NCBI GenBank assembly: GCA_035762175.1
Contig: DASTPP010000250.1
Span: 1 to 22,395 of the forward strand
DNA length: 22,395 bases
Reading direction: 5' to 3'
DNA from: DASTPP01 sp035762175
Lineage (GTDB): Bacteria; Myxococcota_A; Polyangia; Polyangiales; Polyangiaceae
Shown piece after piece: positions 1-6,591 of the stretch; position 1 is the first letter of the stretch; every line of letters starts with the position of its first letter. A program made the position numbers and the translations under genes. Under the pieces are notes generated by a model. The model was not told the origin of the DNA and did not search any database. It was given only the letters and a program-made list of their open reading frames with translations.

Positions 1-66
1 GAGCAGCTTGACGCAGGGCGCCGGCGCGTCGAACAAGAGCAGGGGGCGGCTGGGTTGGGTCCTCAC
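1..66 (-). CDS. Probable 5' end of a minus-strand gene cut by the left edge, unknown function
   Basis: Read on the minus strand, a GTG at 66-64 opens 22 codons to the window edge, giving MRTQPSRPLLLFDAPAPCVK and two more leucines. From the fifth codon on every codon ends in G or C, as in the genes around it. A GAAGG ribosome-binding site sits 7 bases before the GTG, and an AAGGAGG lies further upstream. These two signs are the only support. The fragment is too short to name a family. It would be divergent from the exported protein/two-component operon that starts at 637, with the palindrome array in between. Confidence 0.4.
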   Translation of the reverse strand, partial: MRTQPSRPLLLFDAPAPCVKLL

Positions 67-216
67 ACCCCTACCTTCGCCGCCCCCCCTCCTTTTGTCG
101 CGCGAAACCTCTCGCCGGCCGCTACGTGAACGGCATTGGAGTTCACTCGGGGGCCAACGCCGCCGCGTTTCGCAACACCCTCGAACGAAGAGGGGCACCC
201 ACTGGTGCACAATGCA

Positions 217-388
217 CCATCCCGGGATGGGGGCGAGGCGCTCGGCGTTACGGTTTCGACCATCCCCGGATGGGGGGGGCCCGCAACGATGAGCGCCCCG
301 GACCATCCCCGGATGGGGGGGAGGCGCTCGGCGTTACGGTTTCGACGATCCCGGGATGGGGGCGATTGCAAGCGCCTCCCGGCCGGCG
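217..388. repeat. Four palindromic elements phased every 43 bp
   Basis: Fourteen-base palindromes start at 217, 260, 303 and 346, exactly 43 bp apart. The first, CCATCCCGGGATGG, is a perfect palindrome. The second and third are CCATCCCCGGATGG, with one central mismatch pair. The fourth is CGATCCCGGGATGG. Each is followed by a G-run. The 25-base segment after units 1 and 3 (containing GGCGTTACGGTTTCGA) is nearly identical, so units 1 and 3 match at 41 of 43 positions. Unit 2 has a different segment, and unit 4 departs from the pattern after about 362. The 43-bp step is close to four turns of B-DNA, so the elements would lie on the same face of the helix. This fits an operator array for a dimeric regulator, a dispersed intergenic repeat family or a decayed CRISPR-like remnant. 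The sequence alone does not decide between these. Confidence 0.85.
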
Positions 389-535
389 AGGTCGCCACTC
401 GCCCCGCGGCCCCGACCGCTCGCCGACGGGGGGGCGCCGCCGGCCGAAAGGGGCGGGCGCGGCGGGGGAGGGGCCTCTAGGGTCAGCCTGGTCGCGAGGG
501 CGTCGGGCTTGGGGCCCGGCGCCGGCCGGCCGGGA

Positions 536-613
536 GCGGGCCCGGGCTCGGGGGGCCGGCGGGCCCGCCCGCGCGCGGGCCCGGGCTCGGGGGGCCGGCG
601 GGCCCGCCCGCGC
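536..613. repeat. Tandem duplication, two copies of 39 bp
   Basis: Two adjacent 39-bp copies (536-574 and 575-613) lie just before the ribosome-binding site of the gene at 637. Each contains CCCGGGCTCGGGGGG, then CCGGCGGGCCCGCCCGCGCG. The copies look identical and almost entirely G+C, with internal self-complementarity (GGGCCCG, CGGGCCCG), so the transcript could fold strongly in the leader. Slippage of a GC-rich block is the simplest origin. A role in controlling translation is only a guess. Confidence 0.8.
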
Positions 614-636
614 GCGGCGAGACAAGGAGGACGTTC

Positions 637-1206
637 ATGGCGACGAGATGGCGCGAGATGGCGTACGGGTTGGTGAGCGTCGCGGCGGTCACGACGGCGG
701 TGGTGGCGGGGGTCGCGCGGGCCTCGGCGGCGGGCGACGAGGCGGCGGTGCGGCAGACGGCGGAGCTCTACATTCAGGGCCAAGCGACGGGGCGGGGCGA
801 GTTCATGCGGCAGGCGTTCCACCCGGACGCGAAGCTCTTCTCGGTCCGCGACGGGAAGGTGAGCCAGGTGCCGCTCGACGAGTTCGTGGGCAAGTTCACG
901 GGCAAGCCGCGCGACGACGAGGCGAAGCGCAAGCGGCGCGTGGTCTCGGTCGACGTCTCGGGCACGGCGGCGGTGGCGAAGATCGACCTCGACTACCCGG
1001 ACGCGCACATCGTCGATTACATGTCGTTGCTGAAGGTCGACGGTTCGTGGAAGATCGTGAACAAGACCTTCCACGCGGACAGAAAGTTACGCAGCGGCGG
1101 GTCGGGTGCGAGGGTTCGATGCGCGGGCGATACGGCTTCTGGACGGTGCAGCTCGTCGGCTGGGGGGCGCTCGCCCTCAGCCACATCGCGTTGGCGACCC
1201 CCGTGA
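637..1206 (+). CDS. Exported NTF2-fold protein, putative lumazine-binding-like family
   Basis: This is a 189-residue protein whose start is set by AAGGAGG at 624-630. Residues 1-32 look like a signal peptide (charged start, hydrophobic run, ARASA cleavage site), so it should act outside the cytoplasm. Residues 35-150 resemble the small NTF2-like 'putative lumazine-binding' proteins (PF12893 type): VRQTAELYIQG, FHPDAKLFSV, then HIVDYMSLLKVDGSWKIVNK. The family has no fixed reaction and often binds small ligands or sits in sensing modules. The domain seems to finish near K150. The last 39 residues are rich in Ser, Arg and Gly, and their codons overlap the kinase gene start by 88 bases. Either the tail is real or a frameshift has removed the natural stop. 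Co-transcription with a LytS/LytTR pair suggests, as inference, an accessory or sensed partner of that system. Confidence 0.75.
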   Translation: MATRWREMAYGLVSVAAVTTAVVAGVARASAAGDEAAVRQTAELYIQGQATGRGEFMRQAFHPDAKLFSVRDGKVSQVPLDEFVGKFTGKPRDDEAKRKRRVVSVDVSGTAAVAKIDLDYPDAHIVDYMSLLKVDGSWKIVNKTFHADRKLRSGGSGARVRCAGDTASGRCSSSAGGRSPSATSRWRPP

Positions 1207-2165
1207 TGACGGGCCGGCCCGTCGCCGACTGGGGCAGCCTCGTCGCCTACAAGGTGACGAAGTCGGTGGCGGGCCTGGTGCTGAGCCTGGGGCTCTATCG
1301 CCTCTACCGGCGGCTGCTCGAGCGGGGCGCCTCGCTCGTCACGCTCGGCCTCGTGGCGGCGGCGCTCTCCTTCCCCGTCGGGGCGGTCTGGCTCTCGGGG
1401 GTGGGTATCATCTGCCACGGCCGGGTCAACCTCGAGAACTTCGGCCGCGACACGCTCAACGCCGGCTTTATCTTCATCGCGTGGAGCGCGCTCTACTTTA
1501 GCTTCTCGTACCGGCGCCAGCTCGAGGTCGAGACCGAGCGGGCGCTGCGGGCGACGGCGCACGCGGCCGAGGCGCGCCTGCGCATGCTGCAGTACCAGGT
1601 GAACCCGCACTTCTTGTTCAACAGCCTGAACGCCATTCGGGCGCTGATCGACGAGAACCCGGCGGCGGCGCGCGAGATGGTGACGCGGCTGGCCGACTTC
1701 TTCCGCTACTCGCTCGAGAGCGGCAAGGCGGGGCTCGTGCCGCTCGGCGAGGAGGTCGAGGCGGCGAGCAACTACCTCAACATTCAGAAGGGGCGCTTCG
1801 AGGAGGGGCTCGACGTCTCGTTCGACGTCGCGCCCGAGGCGCTCTCGGCGCGGGTGCCGGGCTTTCTCTTGCAGCCGCTGGTCGAGAACGCGGTCAAGTA
1901 CGGCCTCGAGACGAGCGGGCCGCCGCTGAAGGTGCGGGTCGAGGCGCGCGTCTCGGACGAGGTGCTCGGCATCGAGGTGCGCAACAGCGGCCGCTGGGTC
2001 GAGCCCTCGTCGGGCCGCGGCCCGAACGGCACGGGCACCGGGCTCGAGAACCTGCGCGAGCGGCTGCGCTTCGCCTTCGCGGGGCGCGGCCGGCTCGACG
2101 TGCGCGAGGACGGCGACTGGGTGCTCGCCCGCGTCGAGCTGCCGCGGCCGGGGGGGGCGGCGTGA
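1119..2165 (+). CDS. LytS-type membrane sensor histidine kinase
   Basis: The chosen ATG gives 348 residues and is preceded by GAGGG at short spacing. It starts at the first predicted membrane segment. About four hydrophobic segments occupy residues 7-27, 40-62, 73-95 and 113-130, followed by a short coiled linker. The His_kinase domain (PF06580) has the phospho-acceptor histidine H164 in QVNPHFLFNSLN. An HATPase domain follows, with the N-box PLVENAVKYG (N257) and a glycine-rich GTGTGLENL near residues 304-312. Kinases of this group phosphorylate LytTR regulators, and the next gene is one, overlapping this gene's stop by GTGA. There is no recognisable extracellular sensor domain, so the signal is probably read within the membrane or through a partner. 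The upstream exported protein is a candidate partner. The domain assignment is secure, but the stimulus is unknown. Confidence 0.92.
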   Translation: MRGRYGFWTVQLVGWGALALSHIALATPVMTGRPVADWGSLVAYKVTKSVAGLVLSLGLYRLYRRLLERGASLVTLGLVAAALSFPVGAVWLSGVGIICHGRVNLENFGRDTLNAGFIFIAWSALYFSFSYRRQLEVETERALRATAHAAEARLRMLQYQVNPHFLFNSLNAIRALIDENPAAAREMVTRLADFFRYSLESGKAGLVPLGEEVEAASNYLNIQKGRFEEGLDVSFDVAPEALSARVPGFLLQPLVENAVKYGLETSGPPLKVRVEARVSDEVLGIEVRNSGRWVEPSSGRGPNGTGTGLENLRERLRFAFAGRGRLDVREDGDWVLARVELPRPGGAA

Positions 2166-2953
2166 CCGGGGCGGCGGCCGGCGCGGGCGGCGCCGCGAAG
2201 CCGCTCTCGGCGCTCATCGTCGACGACGAGCGGCTCGCGCGGCGCGAGCTGCGCACGCTGCTCGCGGCGCACGACGCGATCGAGGTGGTCGGCGAGGCCT
2301 CGTCGGTGCGCGAGGCGGTGCGGCGCGTCGAGGCGCTCGCCCCCGACGTCGTCTTTCTCGACGTGCAGATGCCCCGCCAGTCGGGCTTCGAGCTGCTCGA
2401 CCAGGTCGAGAATAGCTTCCGGGTCGTCTTCGTGACGGCCTACGACGCCTACGCCCTGCGCGCCTTCGAGGTCAACGCGCTCGACTACCTGCTCAAGCCC
2501 GTGCGCCCCGACCGCCTCGCGCGCACCCTCGACCGGCTGCTCGCGCCCGCCGAGGCCGAGCCCCCCGAGTCGCCCCGGCCCGGCGCCGCCGCGCCCGACG
2601 ACGGCTCGCGCCGGCTCGAGCCCGACGACCACCTCTTCGTCTCGTTCGACCGGCGCGCCCGCTTCGTGCGCGTGCGCTCGATCGTGTGCGTCTGCGGCGC
2701 CGGCGATTATTCCGAGGTGGTGCTCGACGACGGCCAGCGCGCGCTCGTCTCGCGCACCCTGCGCCAGTGGGAAGAGCGCCTGCCCGCGCGCGCCTTCGTG
2801 CGCATTCACCGCGCCACCATCGTCAACCTCGACTTCGTCGAGCGCGTCGAGAAGAGCGACGACGAGGCGTACGCCGTCTACCTGCGCGGGGTCGAGGCGC
2901 CCGTGACGATGAGCCGGCGGCAGGCCGCGCGCGTCAAGCTGCGCTTTCTCTGA
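2162..2953 (+). CDS. LytTR-family response regulator
   Basis: The 263-residue protein starts at a GTG overlapping the kinase stop codon (GTGA), so the pair is translationally coupled. The receiver domain, residues 15-130, has the acidic pair D21/D22, the phosphorylated aspartate D67 in VVFLDVQMP, T92 and K112 (DYLLKPV). A proline- and acid-rich linker of about 35 residues leads to a C-terminal LytTR DNA-binding domain. That domain includes FVRVRSIVCVCGAGDYSEVV, then RIHRATIVNLDFVERV. LytTR regulators usually bind paired direct repeats upstream of membrane or envelope genes. Targets cannot be read from the window, but the phased elements at 217-388 upstream of this operon are worth testing. 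The receiver, linker and output are all complete. Confidence 0.94.
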   Translation: MTGAAAGAGGAAKPLSALIVDDERLARRELRTLLAAHDAIEVVGEASSVREAVRRVEALAPDVVFLDVQMPRQSGFELLDQVENSFRVVFVTAYDAYALRAFEVNALDYLLKPVRPDRLARTLDRLLAPAEAEPPESPRPGAAAPDDGSRRLEPDDHLFVSFDRRARFVRVRSIVCVCGAGDYSEVVLDDGQRALVSRTLRQWEERLPARAFVRIHRATIVNLDFVERVEKSDDEAYAVYLRGVEAPVTMSRRQAARVKLRFL

Positions 2954-2972
2954 CCGGCCGGGCCCCGGCCGG
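2954..2972. terminator. Hairpin between convergent genes, possible bidirectional terminator
   Basis: Between the regulator stop (2953) and the end of the permease gene on the other strand (2984) there is an inverted repeat, CCGGCCG (2954-2960) and CGGCCGG (2966-2972), with a 5-base loop. There is no T-run on either side, so it is not a classical intrinsic terminator. Its position in a 30-base convergent gap is the main argument. Confidence 0.35.
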
Positions 2973-2983
2973 CCCCCCGGGCG

Positions 2984-3994
2984 TCAGGGCCGCCGCAGGC
3001 GCGGGTCGAGCAGGGCCTTGGCGGCGTCGGCGGCGAGGTTGGCGGCGACGACGGCGATCGAGCCGGCGAGCACGCAGCCGAGCACGACGGGGCCGTCGCG
3101 ATCGAGCACGGCGTCGACGGTGAGCTGGCCGAGGCCGGGCCAGCGGAAGAGCTTCTCGGTCACGAGCGCGCCGGCCATCAGGGCGCCGGCGTCGAGGCCG
3201 ACGAGCGCGACGAGCGGCAGCGAGGCGTTGCGCAGCACGTGGAAGCCGATCACCCGCGCGCGCGATCCGCCCCGGGCGAACGCCGCCCGCACGTGGTCGA
3301 GGCGCAGGTGCGTGCGCACCGCGTCGCGCACGAGCCGCGCGTAGAGGGCGGCGCCGTAGGCCCCGAGCGTGAGCGCGGGCAGCGCCACGTGCGCGAGCCG
3401 CTCGCCCCAGGTCTCGCCGTAGCCGTCGAGGGGCACCCAGCGCAGGCGGTAGGCGAGGAGGTACTGCAGCCCCAGGCCGAGCAGGTAGGGCGGCACGCTG
3501 ACGCCGAGCAGCGTCGCGGCGATGGCGCCGTGATCGAGGCGGCCGCCGCGCGCGAGCGCCGCGGTCAGGCCGGCGGCCGAGCCCGCGAGCACCTGCACCG
3601 CGAGCGCGCACGCCGCGAGCAGCAGCGAGGCCGGCCAGCGCTCGAGCACGAGGGCGACGACGGGCTTTCGCCGCTGCAGGCTGTAGCCGAGGTCGACGTG
3701 CGCGCGGCCGAAGGCGACGCAGCCCGCGTGCTCGCGGTCGCCCCGGGCGATCGTCGGCTCGCCCCGGTGCACCGCCCGCCGAAAAAAGAGCGCGTACTGG
3801 GCCGCGAGCGGCCGGTCGAGGCCGAGCTGCGCGCGCAGCCGCTTCACGTCGGCCGGCCGGGCCTGGGGGCCGGCGAGCGCGCGCGCCGGATCGCCCGGCA
3901 GCGCGTAGTGGATGGCGAAGGCGACGGTCAGGGCGAACCAGACGACGAGCGCCGAGGCGACGAGCCGGCGCGCGACGCGGGCGGCGGCGTTCAT
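2984..3994 (-). CDS. DppB/OppB-type ABC transporter permease
   Basis: This 336-residue inner-membrane permease belongs to the peptide/nickel/opine uptake class (PF00528). The start ATG at 3994 overlaps the stop of the binding-protein gene by ATGA. It has the typical N-terminal membrane segment followed by HYALPGDPARAL, then RAQLGLDRPL, about five further hydrophobic segments, and the cytoplasmic EAA loop from residue 233 (DHVRAAFARGGSRARVIGFH) that contacts an ATPase. Residues about 79-100 (containing ARGDREHAGC) look like an insertion where most relatives have only a short periplasmic stretch before the LGYS/LGRS motif. It is last in the operon after the hydrolase-fold gene, the DppC-type gene and the binding protein. 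No ATPase gene is nearby, so the energy-coupling subunits must come from elsewhere or are lost. The substrate is not readable. Confidence 0.9.
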   Translation of the reverse strand: MNAAARVARRLVASALVVWFALTVAFAIHYALPGDPARALAGPQARPADVKRLRAQLGLDRPLAAQYALFFRRAVHRGEPTIARGDREHAGCVAFGRAHVDLGYSLQRRKPVVALVLERWPASLLLAACALAVQVLAGSAAGLTAALARGGRLDHGAIAATLLGVSVPPYLLGLGLQYLLAYRLRWVPLDGYGETWGERLAHVALPALTLGAYGAALYARLVRDAVRTHLRLDHVRAAFARGGSRARVIGFHVLRNASLPLVALVGLDAGALMAGALVTEKLFRWPGLGQLTVDAVLDRDGPVVLGCVLAGSIAVVAANLAADAAKALLDPRLRRP

Positions 3995-5706
3995 CGCAAG
4001 AGCCCCAGGGCCGCGAAGGCGCCGAGGGGCGAGCGGGCGCCCGGGCCGCCCCGGCCGAGCCGCTCGCGGCCCTCGCGCCCGAGCCAGGCCGAGCGCAGCG
4101 CCCGCCGCGAGGCGTCTTGCGGGCGGTAGCCGTGGACGTAGCCTTGCCACATCTCCCAGGCGCGGGGGTAATAGGCGAAGACCCAGGGCGCGTCGTCGGC
4201 GAGGACGCGCTCGGCCTCGCCATAGAGCGCGAGGCGCGCGGCGGGCTCGCGCTCGCGCCGCGCCCGGGCGAGCAGGGCGTCGAGGCGAGGGTTCGCGTAA
4301 AACGCGCGGTTCTGCGAGTCTTCGGGGGCGATCGAGGCCGACGAGAAGAGCGGCTCGAAGAAGTCGGCCGGGTCGGCGAAGTCGGCCACCCAGCCGTCCA
4401 TGCCGAGCGCGGCGGCGCCGCGGCGCCCGGTCTCGGCGAGGTACGCCGGGTAGCTGAGGGCGCGCACGCGCACGCGCAGGCCGACGCGCGCGAGCTGCTG
4501 CTGGTAGATCTCGGCCACCTGCGCGTCGAAGCTGTCGTTGACCGTGACGAAGTCGAGCTCGCGCGGGTAGCCCCCGCGCCCGGTCGCCGGGTCGTAGGCG
4601 TAGCCCGCCTCGCGCATGTGCCCGAGCGCGGCGGCGTAGTCGAAGCGCTGCGCGGGCGGGCCGCCGTGGCCGGGCAGGGCGGGGGGCAAGAGCCCGTACG
4701 CGGGCCGGATCATGTCCGGGCGCAGCGACGCGATGGCCTCGCGATCGATCGCCGCGGCGGCCGCGCGCCGGAGCGGGGCGCTCTGGAAGGGCTCGGCCTC
4801 GGCGTTCAAGAAGATGCCCTTGACGGTGCGGCCGGCCTCCCAGGCGCCCTGCCCCCGCCAGCGCGGGTCGAGCCGGAAGAGCCGCCCGTCGGTCTCGGTC
4901 AGCTCGCGCACGAGATCGAGCTCGCCCCGCTCGAAGCGTAGCCGCTGCGTGAACGAGGGCACGAGCAGCGACCACTCGAGCCCGTCGAGGTGGGGCAGCT
5001 CGGGGTGGTAGTAGCCGCCGAAGCGCTCGAGGCGCGCCGAGCGCCCGGGCCGCCACGAGGCGAGCCGGAAGGGGCCGGCGCCGCAGGCCTCGGCCGCGAA
5101 GCGCCGGTCGTACGTCGCGCCGGCCGAGGCGCAGAGGGGCGCGGCGGTGGGCAGGGCGAGCACGGCGAGCAGCGTCGCGTCGGGCTCGGACAGCTCGATC
5201 GCGAGCGCGTACTCGCCCTCGACCCGCACCCCCGCGAGCGCCGGGGCGCGCCGCGACGTGAAGTCGTCGAAGCCGGCGATGCGCTCGTAGAACGAGCGGA
5301 CGGGGCAGGGCGTGTCCGGGTGGAGCGCCCGCTCGAGCGAGCGCTTGACGTCGGCCGCGCGCACCTCGGCGCCGTCGTGAAAGCGCGCCCCCGGCCGCAG
5401 GCGGAAGCGGTAGAGCCGCCCGTCGGGCGAGGCCTCCCAGGCTTCGGCGAGGCCCGGCACGAAGCCCCGGCCCTCGGCGTCGGGCTCGACCAGCGTGGCG
5501 AAGATCAGCCCGAGCAGGGGGCTCGACACCTCGTCGAACGCGACCGCCGGGTCGAGCGTGCGAAGGTCCGAGAGCGTCGCCAGCCGCAGGACGCCCCCGC
5601 GCTCGGGCCGGGCGCCCGCGGGGGCGGGGCGGCCGCGCGGCGGCTCGACCGAAGGGGCGCAGGCCGCGAGCGCCACGAGCGCCGCCGCGAGGGCCGCCCG
5701 GCTCAT
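3991..5706 (-). CDS. Peptide-type ABC transporter solute-binding lipoprotein
   Basis: The 571-residue protein has a lipoprotein signal, MSRAALAAALVALAAC, with C16 as the lipid-modified cysteine. The mature part belongs to family 5 solute-binding proteins (SBP_bac_5, PF00496). Landmarks are GGVLRLATLSDLRTLDPA, then LVEPDAEGRGFVPGLAEAWE, YRFRLRPGARFHDGAEVRAADVKRS (read in parts) and DFADPADFFEPLF towards the C-terminus. Members bind peptides or other small solutes and deliver them to DppB/DppC permeases. The ATG at 5706 overlaps the stop of the DppC-type gene, and its own stop overlaps the DppB-type start, so it sits between the two permeases. The usual order is binding protein first, then B, C and the ATPases. 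Length is normal for the family. Confidence 0.92.
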   Translation of the reverse strand: MSRAALAAALVALAACAPSVEPPRGRPAPAGARPERGGVLRLATLSDLRTLDPAVAFDEVSSPLLGLIFATLVEPDAEGRGFVPGLAEAWEASPDGRLYRFRLRPGARFHDGAEVRAADVKRSLERALHPDTPCPVRSFYERIAGFDDFTSRRAPALAGVRVEGEYALAIELSEPDATLLAVLALPTAAPLCASAGATYDRRFAAEACGAGPFRLASWRPGRSARLERFGGYYHPELPHLDGLEWSLLVPSFTQRLRFERGELDLVRELTETDGRLFRLDPRWRGQGAWEAGRTVKGIFLNAEAEPFQSAPLRRAAAAAIDREAIASLRPDMIRPAYGLLPPALPGHGGPPAQRFDYAAALGHMREAGYAYDPATGRGGYPRELDFVTVNDSFDAQVAEIYQQQLARVGLRVRVRALSYPAYLAETGRRGAAALGMDGWVADFADPADFFEPLFSSASIAPEDSQNRAFYANPRLDALLARARREREPAARLALYGEAERVLADDAPWVFAYYPRAWEMWQGYVHGYRPQDASRRALRSAWLGREGRERLGRGGPGARSPLGAFAALGLLR

Positions 5707-6587
5707 GGCGACTCGTCGGCGGCGAGCGCGTCGCGCAGCGCCTCGCCGAGCAGGTGGAAGCCGAAGATGCCGACGACGATGGGCAGCGCCGGCGCGAGCA
5801 CCAGCCGCGGGCTGAGGCCGAGCAGGGGCTGGCCCTCGACCAGCATGCGCCCGAGGCTCGGCGTCGGCGGCGGCACGCCCACGCGCAGGTACGAGAGCAT
5901 GCTCTCGGCCAGCAGCATCGAGGCCATGGTGGTCGACGCGAGCACGACGAGGGGCCCGGCGACGTGGGGCAGCACGTGGCGCGCGAGCACCGCGGGCTCC
6001 GCCAGGCCGAGCGCGCGCGCCGCCTCGACGTGCGGGCGGGCGCAGACCTCGAGCGTCTTGGCCCGCATGACGCGCGCGGCGCCGAGCCAGCCCGTCAGCC
6101 CGAGCACCGCCAGGAGCGTGCCGAGATCGCTCCGGTCGAGCGCGGCGCCGAGCGCCAAGACCACCAAGAGGTAAGGCAGCGCCAGCAGCGCGTCGACGAG
6201 GCGCATCAAGAGCGCGTCGAGCCACGCCGCGCGCCCGCCCGCCGCCCAGCCCGCCGCGACGCCCACCAGCGCGCCGAGCGAGGCCGAGAGCGCCGTCGCG
6301 AGCGCGGCGACGAGCAGGCTGAGCCGCGCCCCGTGCGCCAGGCGCGCGAGCTCGTCGCGGTAGAGCGCGTCGGTGCCCAGCCAGTGCCGCGCGCCCGGCC
6401 CCGCCGGCAGGCCCTCGTCGCCGACCCCGAAGGCGAAGTCGCTCACGTTCGGATCGTGGCCCGCGAGCACCGGCCCGGCGAGCGCGAAGGCGACGAGCGA
6501 CGCGACGAGCCAGAGCCCGGCGCGGCCCGCGGGGCGGCGCCGGACGCGGGCGAAGAGGGCGCGCGGGCCCGGGGCCGCGTCGGGCAC
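5703..6587 (-). CDS. DppC/OppC-type ABC transporter permease
   Basis: The 294-residue inner-membrane permease starts at a GTG four bases after the stop of the hydrolase-fold gene. After a cytoplasmic N-terminus there is a membrane segment at about residues 24-43. The class signature follows (HWLGTDALYRDELARLAHGA from residue 68), then further hydrophobic segments near 90-115, 125-150 and 155-172, and the EAA loop from about residue 187 (VEAARALGLAEPAVLARHVL). These are the expected features of the C-type partner of DppB. The stop overlaps the binding-protein start (ATGA), so the genes are tightly coupled. The substrate is unknown. An in-frame start elsewhere is possible, but the chosen GTG gives the normal length. 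Confidence 0.9.
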   Translation of the reverse strand: MPDAAPGPRALFARVRRRPAGRAGLWLVASLVAFALAGPVLAGHDPNVSDFAFGVGDEGLPAGPGARHWLGTDALYRDELARLAHGARLSLLVAALATALSASLGALVGVAAGWAAGGRAAWLDALLMRLVDALLALPYLLVVLALGAALDRSDLGTLLAVLGLTGWLGAARVMRAKTLEVCARPHVEAARALGLAEPAVLARHVLPHVAGPLVVLASTTMASMLLAESMLSYLRVGVPPPTPSLGRMLVEGQPLLGLSPRLVLAPALPIVVGIFGFHLLGEALRDALAADESP

Positions 6588-6591
6588 GGGG

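Larger units (their letters stand above)
67..636. other. Gene-free region with repeats
   Basis: About 570 bases separate the probable minus-strand start at 66 from the plus-strand start at 637. Open frames in this stretch are by-products of the GC content and overlap one another on all frames, and I support none of them as a gene. The stretch holds the 43-bp phased palindromes (217-388) and the 39-bp tandem duplication (536-613), with G-runs and C-runs throughout. No clear -35/-10 pair is visible for either flanking gene. Confidence 0.6.

Noticed and set aside
217..388. A working CRISPR array
   Set aside because: The period of 43 bp is too short, two of the three spacer-like segments are nearly the same, and no cas gene is in the window.
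126..1118. Open frame running from 126 into the kinase gene, about 330 residues before the kinase start
   Set aside because: The part before 1119 is Gly/Arg/Ala-rich, crosses the repeats and the exported-protein gene in another frame, and has no domain. It is an effect of the GC content, in which stop codons are rare.
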